This document shows positions 17,334 to 27,461 of a DNA stretch of 64,000 nucleotides, in pieces. The position numbers were made by a program, and so were the translations under genes. The notes beneath the pieces were generated by a model that worked only from the letters and a program-made list of their open reading frames with translations, was not told the origin of the DNA and ran no database searches. The DNA comes from Novibacillus thermophilus (lineage in GTDB: Bacteria > Bacillota > Bacilli > Thermoactinomycetales > Novibacillaceae), in contig NZ_CP019699.1 of the NCBI RefSeq assembly GCF_002005165.1, positions 3,224,001 through 3,288,000 of the forward strand, read 5' to 3'. Each line of letters starts with the position of its first letter. Position 1 is the stretch's first letter.

Positions 17334-17702
17334 CTATTTAAAATAAGAAGCTAGATGCTCAAAAAATCCTTTTGTCCACCCCACGGCCGTACTGAGATCA
17401 GAAAGTAAAAAGAAAACAAACCCGGATGCAATGGAAAGAAAAAATCCGCCTTTTGCCATGCGTTTAGAGAAAATCAATCCTAGAATGACCATGACAGCCC
17501 CAATCAAAAATCCACCAAACGCTAACACTGGAGCCATACCGGAACTCAATGTATCTAAGTCTCGACTCATTTGTTGAAATCCTTCCGCCGCTTTACTCGG
17601 GTCTTGCGGCGAAACATTTATCCCCTCAGCAAACGCAACACCCGATAAAGACCATAAAAAAAGCGCACATATCCATGCACAGAGCAGCCATTTTTTTGTC
17701 AT
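17334..17702 (-). CDS. small secretion-module membrane protein (VirB2-like size)
   Basis: About 122 residues with a signal peptide (LSGVAFAEG) and two membrane helices (about residues 58-80 and 85-105) joined by a short basic loop. This matches the layout of VirB2/TrbC-type subunits, although a better VirB2 candidate lies at 24.2 kb, so this may be a second membrane component. Its ATG overlaps the stop of the VirB1/M23 gene (TGATG), so translation is coupled. Confidence 0.5.
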   Translation of the reverse strand: MTKKWLLCAWICALFLWSLSGVAFAEGINVSPQDPSKAAEGFQQMSRDLDTLSSGMAPVLAFGGFLIGAVMVILGLIFSKRMAKGGFFLSIASGFVFFLLSDLSTAVGWTKGFFEHLASYFK

Positions 17703-18916
17703 CACGATTCTCCCTTCGCTAATAATGAAAAAAACCGGAGCGGATCAACAGCATTTTGAGCAAGATTGTTTCCGACCCGCACTTCCCAATGTAAGTGCGG
17801 ACCCGTACTCTTCCCTGTATTGCCGCTTAGTGCGATCATGTCACCTGCCTTCACTTTTTGCCCTTTTTTCACGGTGTAATGAGAGAGATGCCCGTACAGC
17901 GTATAGAACCCGTCGTGTTTGATATAAATTCTTTTGCCGTACCCTTTTGAACACCCCTGAGTGTCACACCCGACCAAGATCACTTCACCGTCAGCCGGTA
18001 CGTAAACAGGAGTCCCGACGGGAACAGCAAAATCCACACCGCGATGCATTCTTCCCGGCTCTCCCGTTACCGGATCGGTCCGCCGGCCAAAAGGTGATGA
18101 AATGACATCCCCTCCATTTTGGACTGGATAACTCCCTATCGCTCCTCCGGCAAATACGGGTATCCCCTCCATATTCCCGATACTCGCGGCAAATACAGTC
18201 GCATATCCCATGACATTTTGTGCGTATTCCTGTCCAGCTGGACTATTTGCGCTTCCTGCGTTGTATGCCGCTAAAGCACCTGACGGATCACGGTCATACC
18301 CAAGGGATTTTAAGTATTTCGCCGCCGTAAAGATTGCATCATATGCATCCCACGGGTCTGCTTTTCCGTCACCGTTGGCATCCATGCCAATCCCGCCATA
18401 TCGTTTAATCAACTCAGGATCAGTTAATTGGTGTGACGGTATCCCTCCTTTCGGACTCCCTTTTGTTCCTTGACACCCCGGATATTTCCATCCCACCCAC
18501 GTGCAGGGCATGAATTGCATATGTCCAATAGCCCCTGCAGGGGAAACATTTCGATTCCGGCCAAAATCAGATTCTACCTTATGCACTCCTGCCAGAACCG
18601 TCCACGGGATGCCGTACTCCTTTTCCGCCTCCAAATAAATGGTGTAATAGAGATACATCACCTCTTCGTATCCCGCATACTCTTCACCCTCAAAAGGGGA
18701 AGAAAAAGAGAGCACCGCAACAGACACCAGCATGACCACGATCAGGAGAAGGAGTAAAACACCCAAAATCACCAGAATAATTGGACCTGCCGCAGCAAGA
18801 ACAGATCCTCCTGCTTTGGCCATCAGTTTTTTTCCGACTTTCCGAACAGCAAACGACGCGCCTTTTTTCGCGATTTTTTTGGCGCGCTCCCGTTGTTTGG
18901 TATCCGTTTGTTCCAC
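17702..18916 (-). CDS. bifunctional cell-wall hydrolase: transglycosylase plus M23 peptidase
   Basis: A protein of 404 residues from a GTG behind GAAGGAGGTGGGTGAAC. A membrane anchor lies at about residues 40-70. It is followed by a lytic transglycosylase domain (VLAGVHKVESDFGRN with the catalytic Glu, then AIGHMQFMPCTWVG and LAAYNAGS) and a C-terminal LytM/M23 domain (PFGRRTDP, RMHRGVDFAVPVGTP, GPHLHWEVRVG: the H-x3-D and H-x-H zinc ligands). Such VirB1-type proteins open peptidoglycan for the secretion channel in Gram-positive conjugation. Both active sites look intact. Confidence 0.9.
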   Translation of the reverse strand: MEQTDTKQRERAKKIAKKGASFAVRKVGKKLMAKAGGSVLAAAGPIILVILGVLLLLLIVVMLVSVAVLSFSSPFEGEEYAGYEEVMYLYYTIYLEAEKEYGIPWTVLAGVHKVESDFGRNRNVSPAGAIGHMQFMPCTWVGWKYPGCQGTKGSPKGGIPSHQLTDPELIKRYGGIGMDANGDGKADPWDAYDAIFTAAKYLKSLGYDRDPSGALAAYNAGSANSPAGQEYAQNVMGYATVFAASIGNMEGIPVFAGGAIGSYPVQNGGDVISSPFGRRTDPVTGEPGRMHRGVDFAVPVGTPVYVPADGEVILVGCDTQGCSKGYGKRIYIKHDGFYTLYGHLSHYTVKKGQKVKAGDMIALSGNTGKSTGPHLHWEVRVGNNLAQNAVDPLRFFSLLAKGES

Positions 18917-18933
18917 CGTTCACCCACCTCCTT

Positions 18934-21144
18934 CTAACGCTTGGAAGGTGGATGAGAACGATCCACCGTCTGATCGGGAAATGGTGGTTGTATGTCAATA
19001 TGTTTTTGCGCGTCTTTATAATGCGGCTCATCTATTACATCCGGTTGATTGCGTTGCGATACCCCTCTCTGAGTTTGCTGTTGTTTAACACTAGGTCCTG
19101 TTGGCCGGTAATGGGTTGGTTCCGCCACATTTTCTGCATTTTCTTGTCCCTTTGGCATTACATGTTCTTTCAATGACGGGATCAAGTGAACCGCACGTTG
19201 TTGTTGCTCTGGTGTCATTTCTTTAAAAGACATGACAGCTTTATCTGCCACATCCTCACGGGCACTATCTGTATTGAGCAAGTCAGCCGCAATACGTGAT
19301 TGCGTTTTTTCAGGTAATTGCCCATAGTCGTTTAATGCCGGAATCATGTGAGCCAGTTGTTTTTGAATGTCCGGTGACGCGTTTCTGTATTCGCTTGCCA
19401 GCTGAGATGCGACGGCATTCGGTGACCGGTTATTGAACTGGACTCTTGGGAACAATTCTTGAATGGCTTTTTGTTTTTCCGGTGTTAACCCTTGTACTTG
19501 CTTGGCCAATTTTGATGCCAAAGGCGCCGTTTTCTTTTCAAGATCCTCAAAGTTCACATTCGGAAACAGCCGCTGAAGTTCTTGTCTTTGTTCTGCATTT
19601 AAATGGTTGAAATCTGATGCTAATTTATCAGATAGCGGTATGTCGTCTGTATCCGCATCCTCCATCGGCAACTCCGGTTTGTGTTGTGCTAATCCCATCA
19701 AGCCTGTCACGGCTGAAGCCGTTCCTGTCGCGCGCTCATCTCCCGTGGCAGCCGCCACCATCATGCCCGCGCCTGTACCGGCTCCGACCGCTGTCATCAG
19801 TTTCCCGGCAGTTTTTGCCCTATCACCGAGTTGCCCCATCCCTTTTCGGAATGCATGGCGAAAACCAGCCCGATTTTGAGCCCCTGCTACATTGGTAGAT
19901 CGGGTTTTCGGCAACGCTTTGACGTTTTCCCCTTTTCCGGTTTCACTACCTCCTGTTCCTTTAATCACAGATTCTGAACCGCCTTTCGCAGTCCCTTTGC
20001 CCTGTAATGACCGAACCATTGATGTAACTGCCATAACCGTTCCTGCTCCCATCGCACCACCTACCGCACCGAGCGTACCACTGGGCATTTGTGCCCCGAA
20101 CATGATGCGAACAAGTGACGTCAAGGCAGGGATGGAAAACAGCATCGGGATTAGTATCCAGAACGACGCTTTATTGTATAGCAACAATAAAAAAAACGCC
20201 CAAATGATGGCGTGTGCCCCATTCATAAATACTTGCGAGGCAAACTCTCTTGCCCAAAGATCAAATGCTTTTTGCCGGGCCGGAAAGATAGAAGCAAAGG
20301 CGACTATAGGATAAATAATAATTAAGATCCCGATCGATACCATTCTTACGGCATATTGATAGTTAATCAGCCCGATGATGACGACCATAATCAACAAAAC
20401 GACCAATAACGCGATGGTTCCCAGCACTAAATTGGTTTCACTGTAAACTTTTGTTCCTGTAGCAGCCAATATGATGTTGAGAAAGCTCACCCCGTCTGCC
20501 GTAATTTTCACGCCGTTTGACAGATTAAACGATCCCACAACAGACTTGGCCCACTTCACCATAAGGTCATTGACCGTGAAAAACAGTTCAATGAAATAAC
20601 TCATGCCGAGCATTAATACAAAGAATGTCACGAACCCTTTGAGCATTTCACCGATATTGTATTGCCCCAAAGTCGATTCTGAACGAAACACGAATAAAAA
20701 TCCCCATATGGCGAGGGCGACAACCAGTAAGTATATGATGGTGCCGCGGACAATTTCATAGAACGTGTCAATGATTTTCCACGTTGACGGTGTAAATGTG
20801 TTATAGATCGACGCCTTTTCTTTATCTTTCGTATCGCTTACGGCTTTCCCGATGGCCGTGGAATTATTAAAAATTAATTGTCCCGGGTCCGCTAACCCTA
20901 AAGCTTCGATGAAACCCGTGACTAAATCTCCCAAAAACCACGAAACGCCTTCGATCATTTTGTTGACCGGCCATCCGGGGCCATCGTTCTCCCCTTCCTC
21001 TTCTTCCGTCCCGAAAAGCCCGTCACTGATATACTGTTCGGCTTGATTCAGTTTGACGTCTTCTTGTGCCGACACAGTAGGCGCGCAACCCATCACCAAG
21101 ATGATGATGACAAGAAAGGCGCTTGCCCTTCGCTTCCACATCAC
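18934..21144 (-). CDS. VirB6/TrbL-like channel protein with long tail
   Basis: A protein of 736 residues with a signal peptide (LVIIILVMGCAPTVSAQ), then five or six membrane helices between residues 60 and 365. Next comes a Gly/Thr-rich linker and a long soluble tail with a repeat motif LFPNVNFEDL, LFPRVQFNNR, MIPALNDY, LIPSLKEH that recurs about every 38 residues after QxLTPEKQK-like helices. The membrane part fits VirB6/TrbL, the inner channel of the type IV secretion system. The tail repeats are not familiar to me and may bind a partner in the cytoplasm. It lies between the VirB4 and VirB1 genes. Confidence 0.75.
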   Translation of the reverse strand: MMWKRRASAFLVIIILVMGCAPTVSAQEDVKLNQAEQYISDGLFGTEEEEGENDGPGWPVNKMIEGVSWFLGDLVTGFIEALGLADPGQLIFNNSTAIGKAVSDTKDKEKASIYNTFTPSTWKIIDTFYEIVRGTIIYLLVVALAIWGFLFVFRSESTLGQYNIGEMLKGFVTFFVLMLGMSYFIELFFTVNDLMVKWAKSVVGSFNLSNGVKITADGVSFLNIILAATGTKVYSETNLVLGTIALLVVLLIMVVIIGLINYQYAVRMVSIGILIIIYPIVAFASIFPARQKAFDLWAREFASQVFMNGAHAIIWAFFLLLLYNKASFWILIPMLFSIPALTSLVRIMFGAQMPSGTLGAVGGAMGAGTVMAVTSMVRSLQGKGTAKGGSESVIKGTGGSETGKGENVKALPKTRSTNVAGAQNRAGFRHAFRKGMGQLGDRAKTAGKLMTAVGAGTGAGMMVAAATGDERATGTASAVTGLMGLAQHKPELPMEDADTDDIPLSDKLASDFNHLNAEQRQELQRLFPNVNFEDLEKKTAPLASKLAKQVQGLTPEKQKAIQELFPRVQFNNRSPNAVASQLASEYRNASPDIQKQLAHMIPALNDYGQLPEKTQSRIAADLLNTDSAREDVADKAVMSFKEMTPEQQQRAVHLIPSLKEHVMPKGQENAENVAEPTHYRPTGPSVKQQQTQRGVSQRNQPDVIDEPHYKDAQKHIDIQPPFPDQTVDRSHPPSKR

Positions 21145-21158
21145 GTATCCCCTCCCTT

Positions 21159-23027
21159 CTAATCGTTCGGATTGGTGGTATACAGCCAGTATTCCTGCGG
21201 GGTTGCTTGAATCTGCACCACGGTGCTTTCTTCATCCACTTTCAGTATGCCAAGCCCATCTGAAGCTGAAAGCAAAAACTTCGCCTCCCCTTCACTTAAT
21301 GCAAATCGGCCTTGTACAGAATCGATGTCAATCGGTTCTTGCCGCAAAAGAAGTTTTGTTGGTGCGTTTTTCAAAATCCCCATGCCTTGTTCCTTACGCA
21401 TGAACACCTCAAAGCCCTGCGTTACCGCGCACATTCCCGTATTCAATTTCCTTGCACGACGGTACGCATTCTCAAACCAATTGGCTTCTTCGTCATGTGC
21501 CATGAAAGTTTGCGCTTCATCAACGATGAGCCGTTTTTTCTGCTTTGGATTTTTCTTGGCAAACCGCTCCCACGTCCATTTAGTCGCGACCAGATTTCCG
21601 ATCGGTTTAATCATTTCCTCGTCTAAATCCGCAACGGATATGCCGAACGCCATCGGATTTTTCAGGTCAACGGTACTCTGTCCGTCAAAGATGGATTGCT
21701 GCTTGTTGCCGTAGTCGCGCGTGAACAGCCGTATGATATTTGCGACGTCTTTCAGTTCAGGATGTTCCTTCATTAAGGCGTAATGATCAGACAGTGTCGG
21801 CATCTTTTTTTTGCGTGTCGCCGTTTCATAGAGACTGTTTGGGTTTTCCGTTATCCCGAACTTGTTGACATACAGATCTCGCAACGTATCATGAAACGCG
21901 ACTTTGACTTGTCCGGTTAAAGCTTCGGGATCAACCATGCGAATCATCTTGTACAGGACCGCCCGTACGGATTGCATGGCCTCTTCTAAATTGACTTCCA
22001 CCCGTCCGTCCTCGTTTTCCTCTTCCTCTACGTCGTAAATGTTAAGACGGCTCGGATTTTCGCTTCGCGGCGACAATTCAATATACGGGCATCCCATCGC
22101 ATTCAGTATGTTTCGATATTCCCTCTCCGGCTCAATGATAGCCGTCCGAATCCCTACAATGGCTGAACGCCGCGTAATCGTCTTGATGGCAAAACTTTTT
22201 CCAGCACCGGAACGCCCGAATATGACCATGTTGTAGTTGGATAGCCTGCGATCCCAGTTATCGTAAAAAACAGGACGATTGTAATGGTCAAGTCCTAAAA
22301 TCACCCCTGTCCGATGGGACAAACCGCCATACCCAAACGGAAACAAATCGGCAACATTGCTCGACTCCATGTCTCCGAAAGTATCCCGGAACACTTCACG
22401 ATCACCGACACCCAGTCCCTCCCGCCACGCCTCCAGTTGTCGTGTATCTGCCGTTTTGAAATGTATGCCCTGGCTTCCCATCCTTTTCACGAGCGTCCGT
22501 CCCAACTTACGCAGCCGATCCGGGTCTTTGGCACTGTAACTGACCATCATGGAGACATTGAATTTCTTTTCCGCATTGACGCGAAGACGTGCAATCTGCT
22601 GTTCCAAATCATGTAATTCCTGCTGAATCTCACTGATTTTGGTTGGGCTCTCCTCCAACAATAAATCTGCCCGTAATTTAGCATCGCGAATACTCAATTT
22701 GCGCATTTCGGTATACGTATCTTTCGGATCGATTGTTAAGCTGACATCAATGTCACCCTCTCCCGACTCCGCTATGAATAGTGGATCTAGCATGCCTAAC
22801 CATGTCGTTCTTCCGTTAAATTGTGCAAATAAGCTCCGGACATATCGCGGACCGGAGCCCGCATCATCTATTTCCACCCAATAGTCTGTGCATTCTCCAC
22901 CCAGTCCGTCGCCTTCTCCCGGTCGTCGTTCAATAACAAGAGGCGGTCCAATCACCCTCGCTTCTCTTTCTTCGATACCGTGTAACTTGTCCCGGGTCTT
23001 TTTCTTTTTAAACCATTGTTTGATCAA
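21159..23027 (-). CDS. VirB4-family conjugation ATPase
   Basis: A protein of 622 residues. The N-terminal VirB4 domain (GRTTWLGMLDPLFIAESGEG, about residues 70-220) precedes a RecA-like core with Walker A GRSGAGKS at 271-278, Walker B (RLIVDEAQTF near residue 500) and the final NAPTKLLLRQEP/LSASDG motifs of the family. It is the main energising ATPase of the transfer channel. The start is an ATG at 23027, 3 bases after the TrsD-like gene. A full-length, intact gene shows that this part of the module is not decayed. Confidence 0.92.
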   Translation of the reverse strand: MIKQWFKKKKTRDKLHGIEEREARVIGPPLVIERRPGEGDGLGGECTDYWVEIDDAGSGPRYVRSLFAQFNGRTTWLGMLDPLFIAESGEGDIDVSLTIDPKDTYTEMRKLSIRDAKLRADLLLEESPTKISEIQQELHDLEQQIARLRVNAEKKFNVSMMVSYSAKDPDRLRKLGRTLVKRMGSQGIHFKTADTRQLEAWREGLGVGDREVFRDTFGDMESSNVADLFPFGYGGLSHRTGVILGLDHYNRPVFYDNWDRRLSNYNMVIFGRSGAGKSFAIKTITRRSAIVGIRTAIIEPEREYRNILNAMGCPYIELSPRSENPSRLNIYDVEEEENEDGRVEVNLEEAMQSVRAVLYKMIRMVDPEALTGQVKVAFHDTLRDLYVNKFGITENPNSLYETATRKKKMPTLSDHYALMKEHPELKDVANIIRLFTRDYGNKQQSIFDGQSTVDLKNPMAFGISVADLDEEMIKPIGNLVATKWTWERFAKKNPKQKKRLIVDEAQTFMAHDEEANWFENAYRRARKLNTGMCAVTQGFEVFMRKEQGMGILKNAPTKLLLRQEPIDIDSVQGRFALSEGEAKFLLSASDGLGILKVDEESTVVQIQATPQEYWLYTTNPND

Positions 23028-23030
23028 TTC

Positions 23031-23834
23031 TTAATGACCTCCTTCAAACCTGAGTTTTCCAACGCTCACTTTCTCACTTTCCCGGAACACACCGTGATCC
23101 TCCATCTCCTCCCACGTGAGAAGCGGCGACGTATCCCGGTTAGACGAGCGGTACAGATAATCGAGCACATCCTTTTTCTCCATCTGTTTGATGTTAACCC
23201 CGACCCGGTTAAAGTAATTTCTGACGACGCGGTAAGTGTTCGTTAGCTCTTGTCTAGCCAGGTCACGCATCTCTTCATCGGAAACCGTGTCCTGTTTTTT
23301 GGTTTTCTTGAGTAACTCTTCTACGGTCGGGTTGCCAAACGTAAAACCAAAATCCGATAAGTCCTCTCGGTTGATTTCCAACCGTAGAATATATTGCAGA
23401 TCCCGAACAGATTGTTGTTCCATCAGTGATATAAAATAGTCGCGCAGTTCATCCGCATAGCGAATGAAATCCGCATCTTCTGTCTGTATCGCTTGAGCTT
23501 TATACTCTTGAAAATAATCCTGTATGTCATAGTGGTGGGACTCCGCACGACACGTCATGCGGTGGGACAGCGTATTGACAATATCCCGGAAACTGTTCCA
23601 AATCATGCTTTGTTCTTGTGGAGACTTTAACGGTAAAGCCACCGGTGTTACCCGGAAATACATGACATACCAGCCGTCTTCTGTCTCCACTAATCCATCA
23701 CTATCAATACGTTCCACCTGAATTAAATCACTGGTATTTTCTTTCGGTGCTTTCAGCTTTTTACTGCTCCGGAACAGAAAAAAAGCCGCGATCCCAAGGA
23801 CAACTAACAATAAATCACTCCATGACAATGTCAT
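23031..23834 (-). CDS. TrsD/TraD-like conjugation protein
   Basis: A protein of 267 residues with one N-terminal membrane helix (about residues 8-23). A domain (GWYVMYFRVTPVALPLKSPQEQ) resembles the N-terminal part of VirB4/TrbE proteins, but there is no ATPase core. The order PrgI-like, this gene, VirB4 matches the trsC-trsD-trsE order of Gram-positive conjugative plasmids, so TrsD is the best comparison. It should sit at the membrane beside VirB4. Confidence 0.6.
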   Translation of the reverse strand: MTLSWSDLLLVVLGIAAFFLFRSSKKLKAPKENTSDLIQVERIDSDGLVETEDGWYVMYFRVTPVALPLKSPQEQSMIWNSFRDIVNTLSHRMTCRAESHHYDIQDYFQEYKAQAIQTEDADFIRYADELRDYFISLMEQQSVRDLQYILRLEINREDLSDFGFTFGNPTVEELLKKTKKQDTVSDEEMRDLARQELTNTYRVVRNYFNRVGVNIKQMEKKDVLDYLYRSSNRDTSPLLTWEEMEDHGVFRESEKVSVGKLRFEGGH

Positions 23835-23871
23835 CTCGCTTCTCCTTTCCTCTTTCTACCCTTAGGGAAAC

Positions 23872-23894
23872 AAAAAAAGCCGCAAAATGCGGCT
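23872..23894 (-). terminator. intrinsic terminator inside the secretion operon
   Basis: Minus-strand perfect stem AGCCGC/GCGGCT (loop ATTTT) followed by TTTTTTTGTTTCCC, between the PrgI-like and TrsD-like genes. A strong terminator in the middle of a secretion operon would need read-through for VirB4, VirB6 and VirB1 to be made. Confidence 0.85.
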
Positions 23895-24196
23895 TAAGGT
23901 CTGAAATATACTCTTTGTCTTCGCGCACACTTTACCCACTCCGCGATAAACGTCCCAAATGTCATCCCTGTCCCAGGATGTCTCACAAAAGCAAATATGG
24001 CACTCACGCCAAAAGGAAGCCAGTAGGGAAAATATCCCCAAATGCCCAATCCCGGAATGGGAGGAAATGCAGTCGCTAACTTTACACTGATGACGGAACC
24101 GGCGGCTAGCCAACCGAGTTGCCGGAAGGAGAACCGCCAGACAATTTCATTCTCACCTTGAGATTTATATGGCAACACATGGTGTTCTCCAAACAT
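23894..24196 (-). CDS. PrgI/VirB3-like membrane protein
   Basis: A 100-residue protein with a short N-terminus (HVLPYKSQGENEIVWRFSFRQL), then a membrane helix pair (about residues 30-75, WLAAGSVISVKLATAFP and GIWGYFPYWLPFGVSAIFAF) and a C-terminal tail FGTFIAEWVKCARR. This is the layout of PrgI/VirB3 proteins, which join VirB4 to the channel. It lies between the VirB2-like and TrsD-like genes, as in other Gram-positive conjugation modules. Confidence 0.7.
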   Translation of the reverse strand: MFGEHHVLPYKSQGENEIVWRFSFRQLGWLAAGSVISVKLATAFPPIPGLGIWGYFPYWLPFGVSAIFAFVRHPGTGMTFGTFIAEWVKCARRQRVYFRP

Positions 24197-24208
24197 GGCA
24201 TTCCCCCT

Positions 24209-24579
24209 TTAAAGTTTTAATCCAAACAGACCCATAATCAACGAGACAATCCTGTCCGCCATGAAGACGACAATCAGCGCAAGGATAGCGTAACCGAATT
24301 TCGACTTAGCAGACGCCATGCGTTGTGGATTGCTTGACCCCCTAATAACAGAAACGCCCCCCAAACGAAGAGAACCGCTACAATGACACCAAAGATGGTG
24401 CGGACAAAAGTGACAATATTATCTGCCGCGGTATTCACTTCATTTTTAAGGGCGTTTTTATTGGGCTTCACATCTAGCGCAGCTTCAGCGGGGCTTGCGA
24501 CAAATATGCTCACTAATACCGCCGCCAAAACTGCTAAAATCAAGACTTTCCTTCTCTCCATTAACTTGACGATCGCCAC
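24209..24579 (-). pseudogene. VirB2/TrbC-like pilin, one apparent frameshift
   Basis: GTG at 24579 behind GAGGTCTAAAAA. A signal peptide (SIFVASPAEAALD) and one membrane helix (IFGVIVAVLFVWGAFLLLGG) are read in the first frame. At the five-G run at 24338-24342 the frame must shift by one base to continue into SSNPQRMASAKSKFGYAIL and the second helix, ending FGLKL at 24209. The joined product of about 123 residues has the VirB2/TrbC two-helix form. One lost G in a G run explains it, so a sequencing error is as likely as a real mutation. If real, the secretion module would lack its main pilin. Confidence 0.7.
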
Positions 24580-24669
24580 TTTTTAGACCTCCTCTTGCGT
24601 GAACGAGTTTTTTTTAACAGCCAATAATCCTTTTTCTACATCAGTCTCACCCCCTCACCCTAAGAGAAT

Positions 24670-24695
24670 AAAAAAAAGAACGCGGATAGGCGTTC
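24670..24695 (-). terminator. intrinsic terminator after the Kelch surface protein
   Basis: Minus-strand perfect stem GAACGC/GCGTTC followed by TTTTTTTT, two bases after the stop codon of the surface protein gene and before the VirB2-like gene of the same direction. Confidence 0.85.
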
Positions 24696-24696
24696 C

Positions 24697-26937
24697 TTAA
24701 TAGGTACGGTGCACTTTAACACTTAATTTGCCTCTTATGGTTATTGGTACATTCACACTCTCCTCGTACCCGTTATGGTATCTCGATGTCACTTTAAATT
24801 CATACGTTCCAGGCGTGAGATTTTCATATACGGGATCGTAAAAAGAACTTCTCCACTCATCCCCATCTTTAGTTAATTCCACCCTTTTTGGCCCCGTATC
24901 GAAAGGCGATTCCACAAACACCTCTACCGCTTTATCACTCGTCTCGGCGACGATAATAAACGGCTCACCGGCGAGAAACTCATGCTCTGCACGACCGGTT
25001 TCCCGACGAAGTTCCTCCCACCTCGGGCATGTTCCACACGTGCTTCTAACTGTTTGGGGACTACAAAGGATTGGACTGGAGACCAACTCGACCAATCGCC
25101 GTGTACATCCCTTCCCATTACACTCCAATAGTACGTCTGGTTCGGGTTTCGATGAGAAAAGTCGAAGGTGTAAGTTGTGATCCAATTTCCGGAAATACTT
25201 AATACGTCATCTCCACCCGGAGTTGTCCCGATTTTTAACCGGTACTGATTCATTCCGTCTTTTTCCGGATCGTTCGCCCGCCACTTTAATTCGACTTTTG
25301 TTTGACCCATCTCTGTCACATAACCTGATGGAGGAAATAATGGTTCGATCTCAGGTGCTAGATTATATATCTCCAATCCGGTTTTTGTATTGGAATGAGA
25401 TGCGCCATACGGGTCGGTTACCGTTAAGCGCAGGTCATATATACCAACCTCTGGGAACTTAACACGCGGTTCTTTTGTTGTTGAAAACTGCTTCCAACCC
25501 GATGATCCCTGCAAACGGTACTCCCATTTGTACGTCAAGCTGTCGCCATCTGGATCACTTGACATGTTAACAAACGAGACATCGCGCAATCTGTCCGTTT
25601 TACTGGGACTAAACTGAAAGACTGCTTCAGGCGTTCTGTTTCGCACTGTAAACGACCTTGTTGGTGCCCAGTCCGACCAGTCCCCTAACTCGTCACGGGC
25701 CATGACTGTCCAGTAGTAAGTTTGATTAGGTGGACGTTCGGAAAAATCGAAGGTGTAGGATGTGCGCCAACTTCCGGAGGTATTGGCAACGTCGGAGGCC
25801 CCCGGCGATGTTCCGATTTTTAGCCTGTAGTTCGTAATACGATCTCCTTCTATATCGCTAGCCGTCCACCTTAGTTCGATTCGGTTGTTGTTGGCATTTG
25901 TGACGGAATCATTAGCCGGTGAGGACAGTTTTACAATGGGAGCATGGTTGAAGTATCCGATTTCTGCCGTTTTCAACTCTTTATTGTTACGGTTCCTCCC
26001 TCCAGCTGCAATGACGTGGCCGTCCGGAAGAATAGCAGCAGCCGGAAGCCTGCGCACTGAAGTCAGTTCGCCTATCTTCTCCCAGGAGTTGTCTTCAGGA
26101 CGATAGACTTCTACCGTATCTAAGTTAGTTCCACTCCTCCGGCCCCCCATTACCAAAATTCTGCCGTCTCTTAGTCTACCCGATTTGACCGCTGCTTTCG
26201 CTTCCGTCATACTGGCAGCGGTTGTCCACTTTTTGTTTGAGGGTCATATATTTCAGCTGAGCTTGGTATTTACCGTTATCATCGGTCCCGCCAGCAAAAA
26301 GGATTTTTCCGTTTGCCAATACTTCCATCACAAAACTAAAGCGTGTCGTTCTCATATTTCCGACCGATGACCACGTGTTCGATTTAGGATCATAGATCTC
26401 CATCGATCGTATCCGTTGGGTCTCATCATTGCGACCACCGGCAACCAATACACGTCCGTCAAGAAGTTTGACCATCCGGTAATTACGTCTGGGCGTTTTC
26501 ATTGGGGCCGCATACGACCAGGTATTGGTTTTGGGGTTGTATATTTCAACTGTATTTGTCGCTCTTGGCTTCGGATCTGGGCTAAATTTGGTTCGACCGC
26601 CAGGTACTAATACTCTCCCGTCATCCAGTGTAACGGCTTCTATTTCTAACCGCCTTTCTTTCATAGGGGCTTTGTATACCCACCTGTCCCGGTTTTTGTC
26701 ATATAACTCAACTGTCCTTGAAATTTGATTTGTTTTTTCTCCCGACGCACCCCCAATTACAAGAAAATCTCCATTATTCAGTACTACCCCCGCTGGCCCA
26801 TGCCCCCTTGCTTCATTCATATCGGCAATACGCCGCCAATTTCCGTCAGCTGCCTGTACACCTTCATGAGGGAACATTATAGAGGTAAAGAGGACGAGAG
26901 TGACGATAACTATTAATCCCCTTTTTCCTTTAAACAA
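24697..26937 (-). pseudogene. secreted Kelch / fibronectin-III / PKD surface protein, frameshifted
   Basis: Three frames together make one protein of about 745 residues. A signal peptide (HEGVQAADG) is followed by Kelch blades (VELYDKNRDRWVYKAPM, VEIYNPKTNTWSYAAPM, MEIYDPKSNTWSSVGNM). After single-base shifts near 26.22-26.26 kb come further Kelch units, then two fibronectin-III-like domains (YRLKIGTSPGASDV and YRLKIGTTPGGDDV) with a PKD domain between them (DPDGDSLTYKWEYRL). A last shift near 25.0 kb leads to a C-terminal Ig-like domain ending VKVHRTY. It is likely an adhesin. The shifts lie in or near A runs, so error and decay cannot be told apart. Confidence 0.65.
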
Positions 26938-26952
26938 TAAGAAAACCTCCCC

Positions 26953-27461
26953 CTACACCATAAAAAACTTTTGCACTACACCAGCGACGATTACACTCAT
27001 ACCAATTAAAAAAGCCGCAGGAAAGCGGACAGGTTGGATACCAGATCCTGTTTTGCTGACAAACCCCCTTACGTCTTGTATTAACAAAGTCAAAATTTGC
27101 CCCGGCTTATAATCGGCTTGTTTAACTAAATGAACAATCCCGATCAAAAGATGCCCTGTCATGTAAAGGATAAAAGCGAGCCCCATCATACGAATGTCTG
27201 CTGTAATGCTACCCAAAACGGCAAACAGCTTCACGTCTCCCGCACTCGTCATTTTAATCAGGTAAATAACGAAAAAGATCGTAAAACTAACGGCCAGCGT
27301 TTCAATGGACGCTCGCCATGTCCCTTGCAATACGTGCAACATTATAGCTAGTCCCAAATGAATAGGAGCACCTTGTTATAGATTTTGAAATACTTAAAAT
27401 CAGTATAAGACGTGTAGGCGACGGCAAAGCCCAACAGTAACAAAAGCAAAGGTTCAATCAT
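26953..27461 (-). pseudogene. second prepilin peptidase (A24), one frameshift
   Basis: Starts at an ATG at 27461 that overlaps the stop of the upstream TadE-like gene (ATGATTGA). The first frame gives IEPLLLLLGFAVAYTSYTDF with the first catalytic Asp. After a one-base loss in a T run near 27,360 the second frame gives TSAGDVKLFAVLG with the second Asp. Together this is a TadV-like peptidase of about 168 residues. It belongs to the second, damaged Tad locus. Confidence 0.65.
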
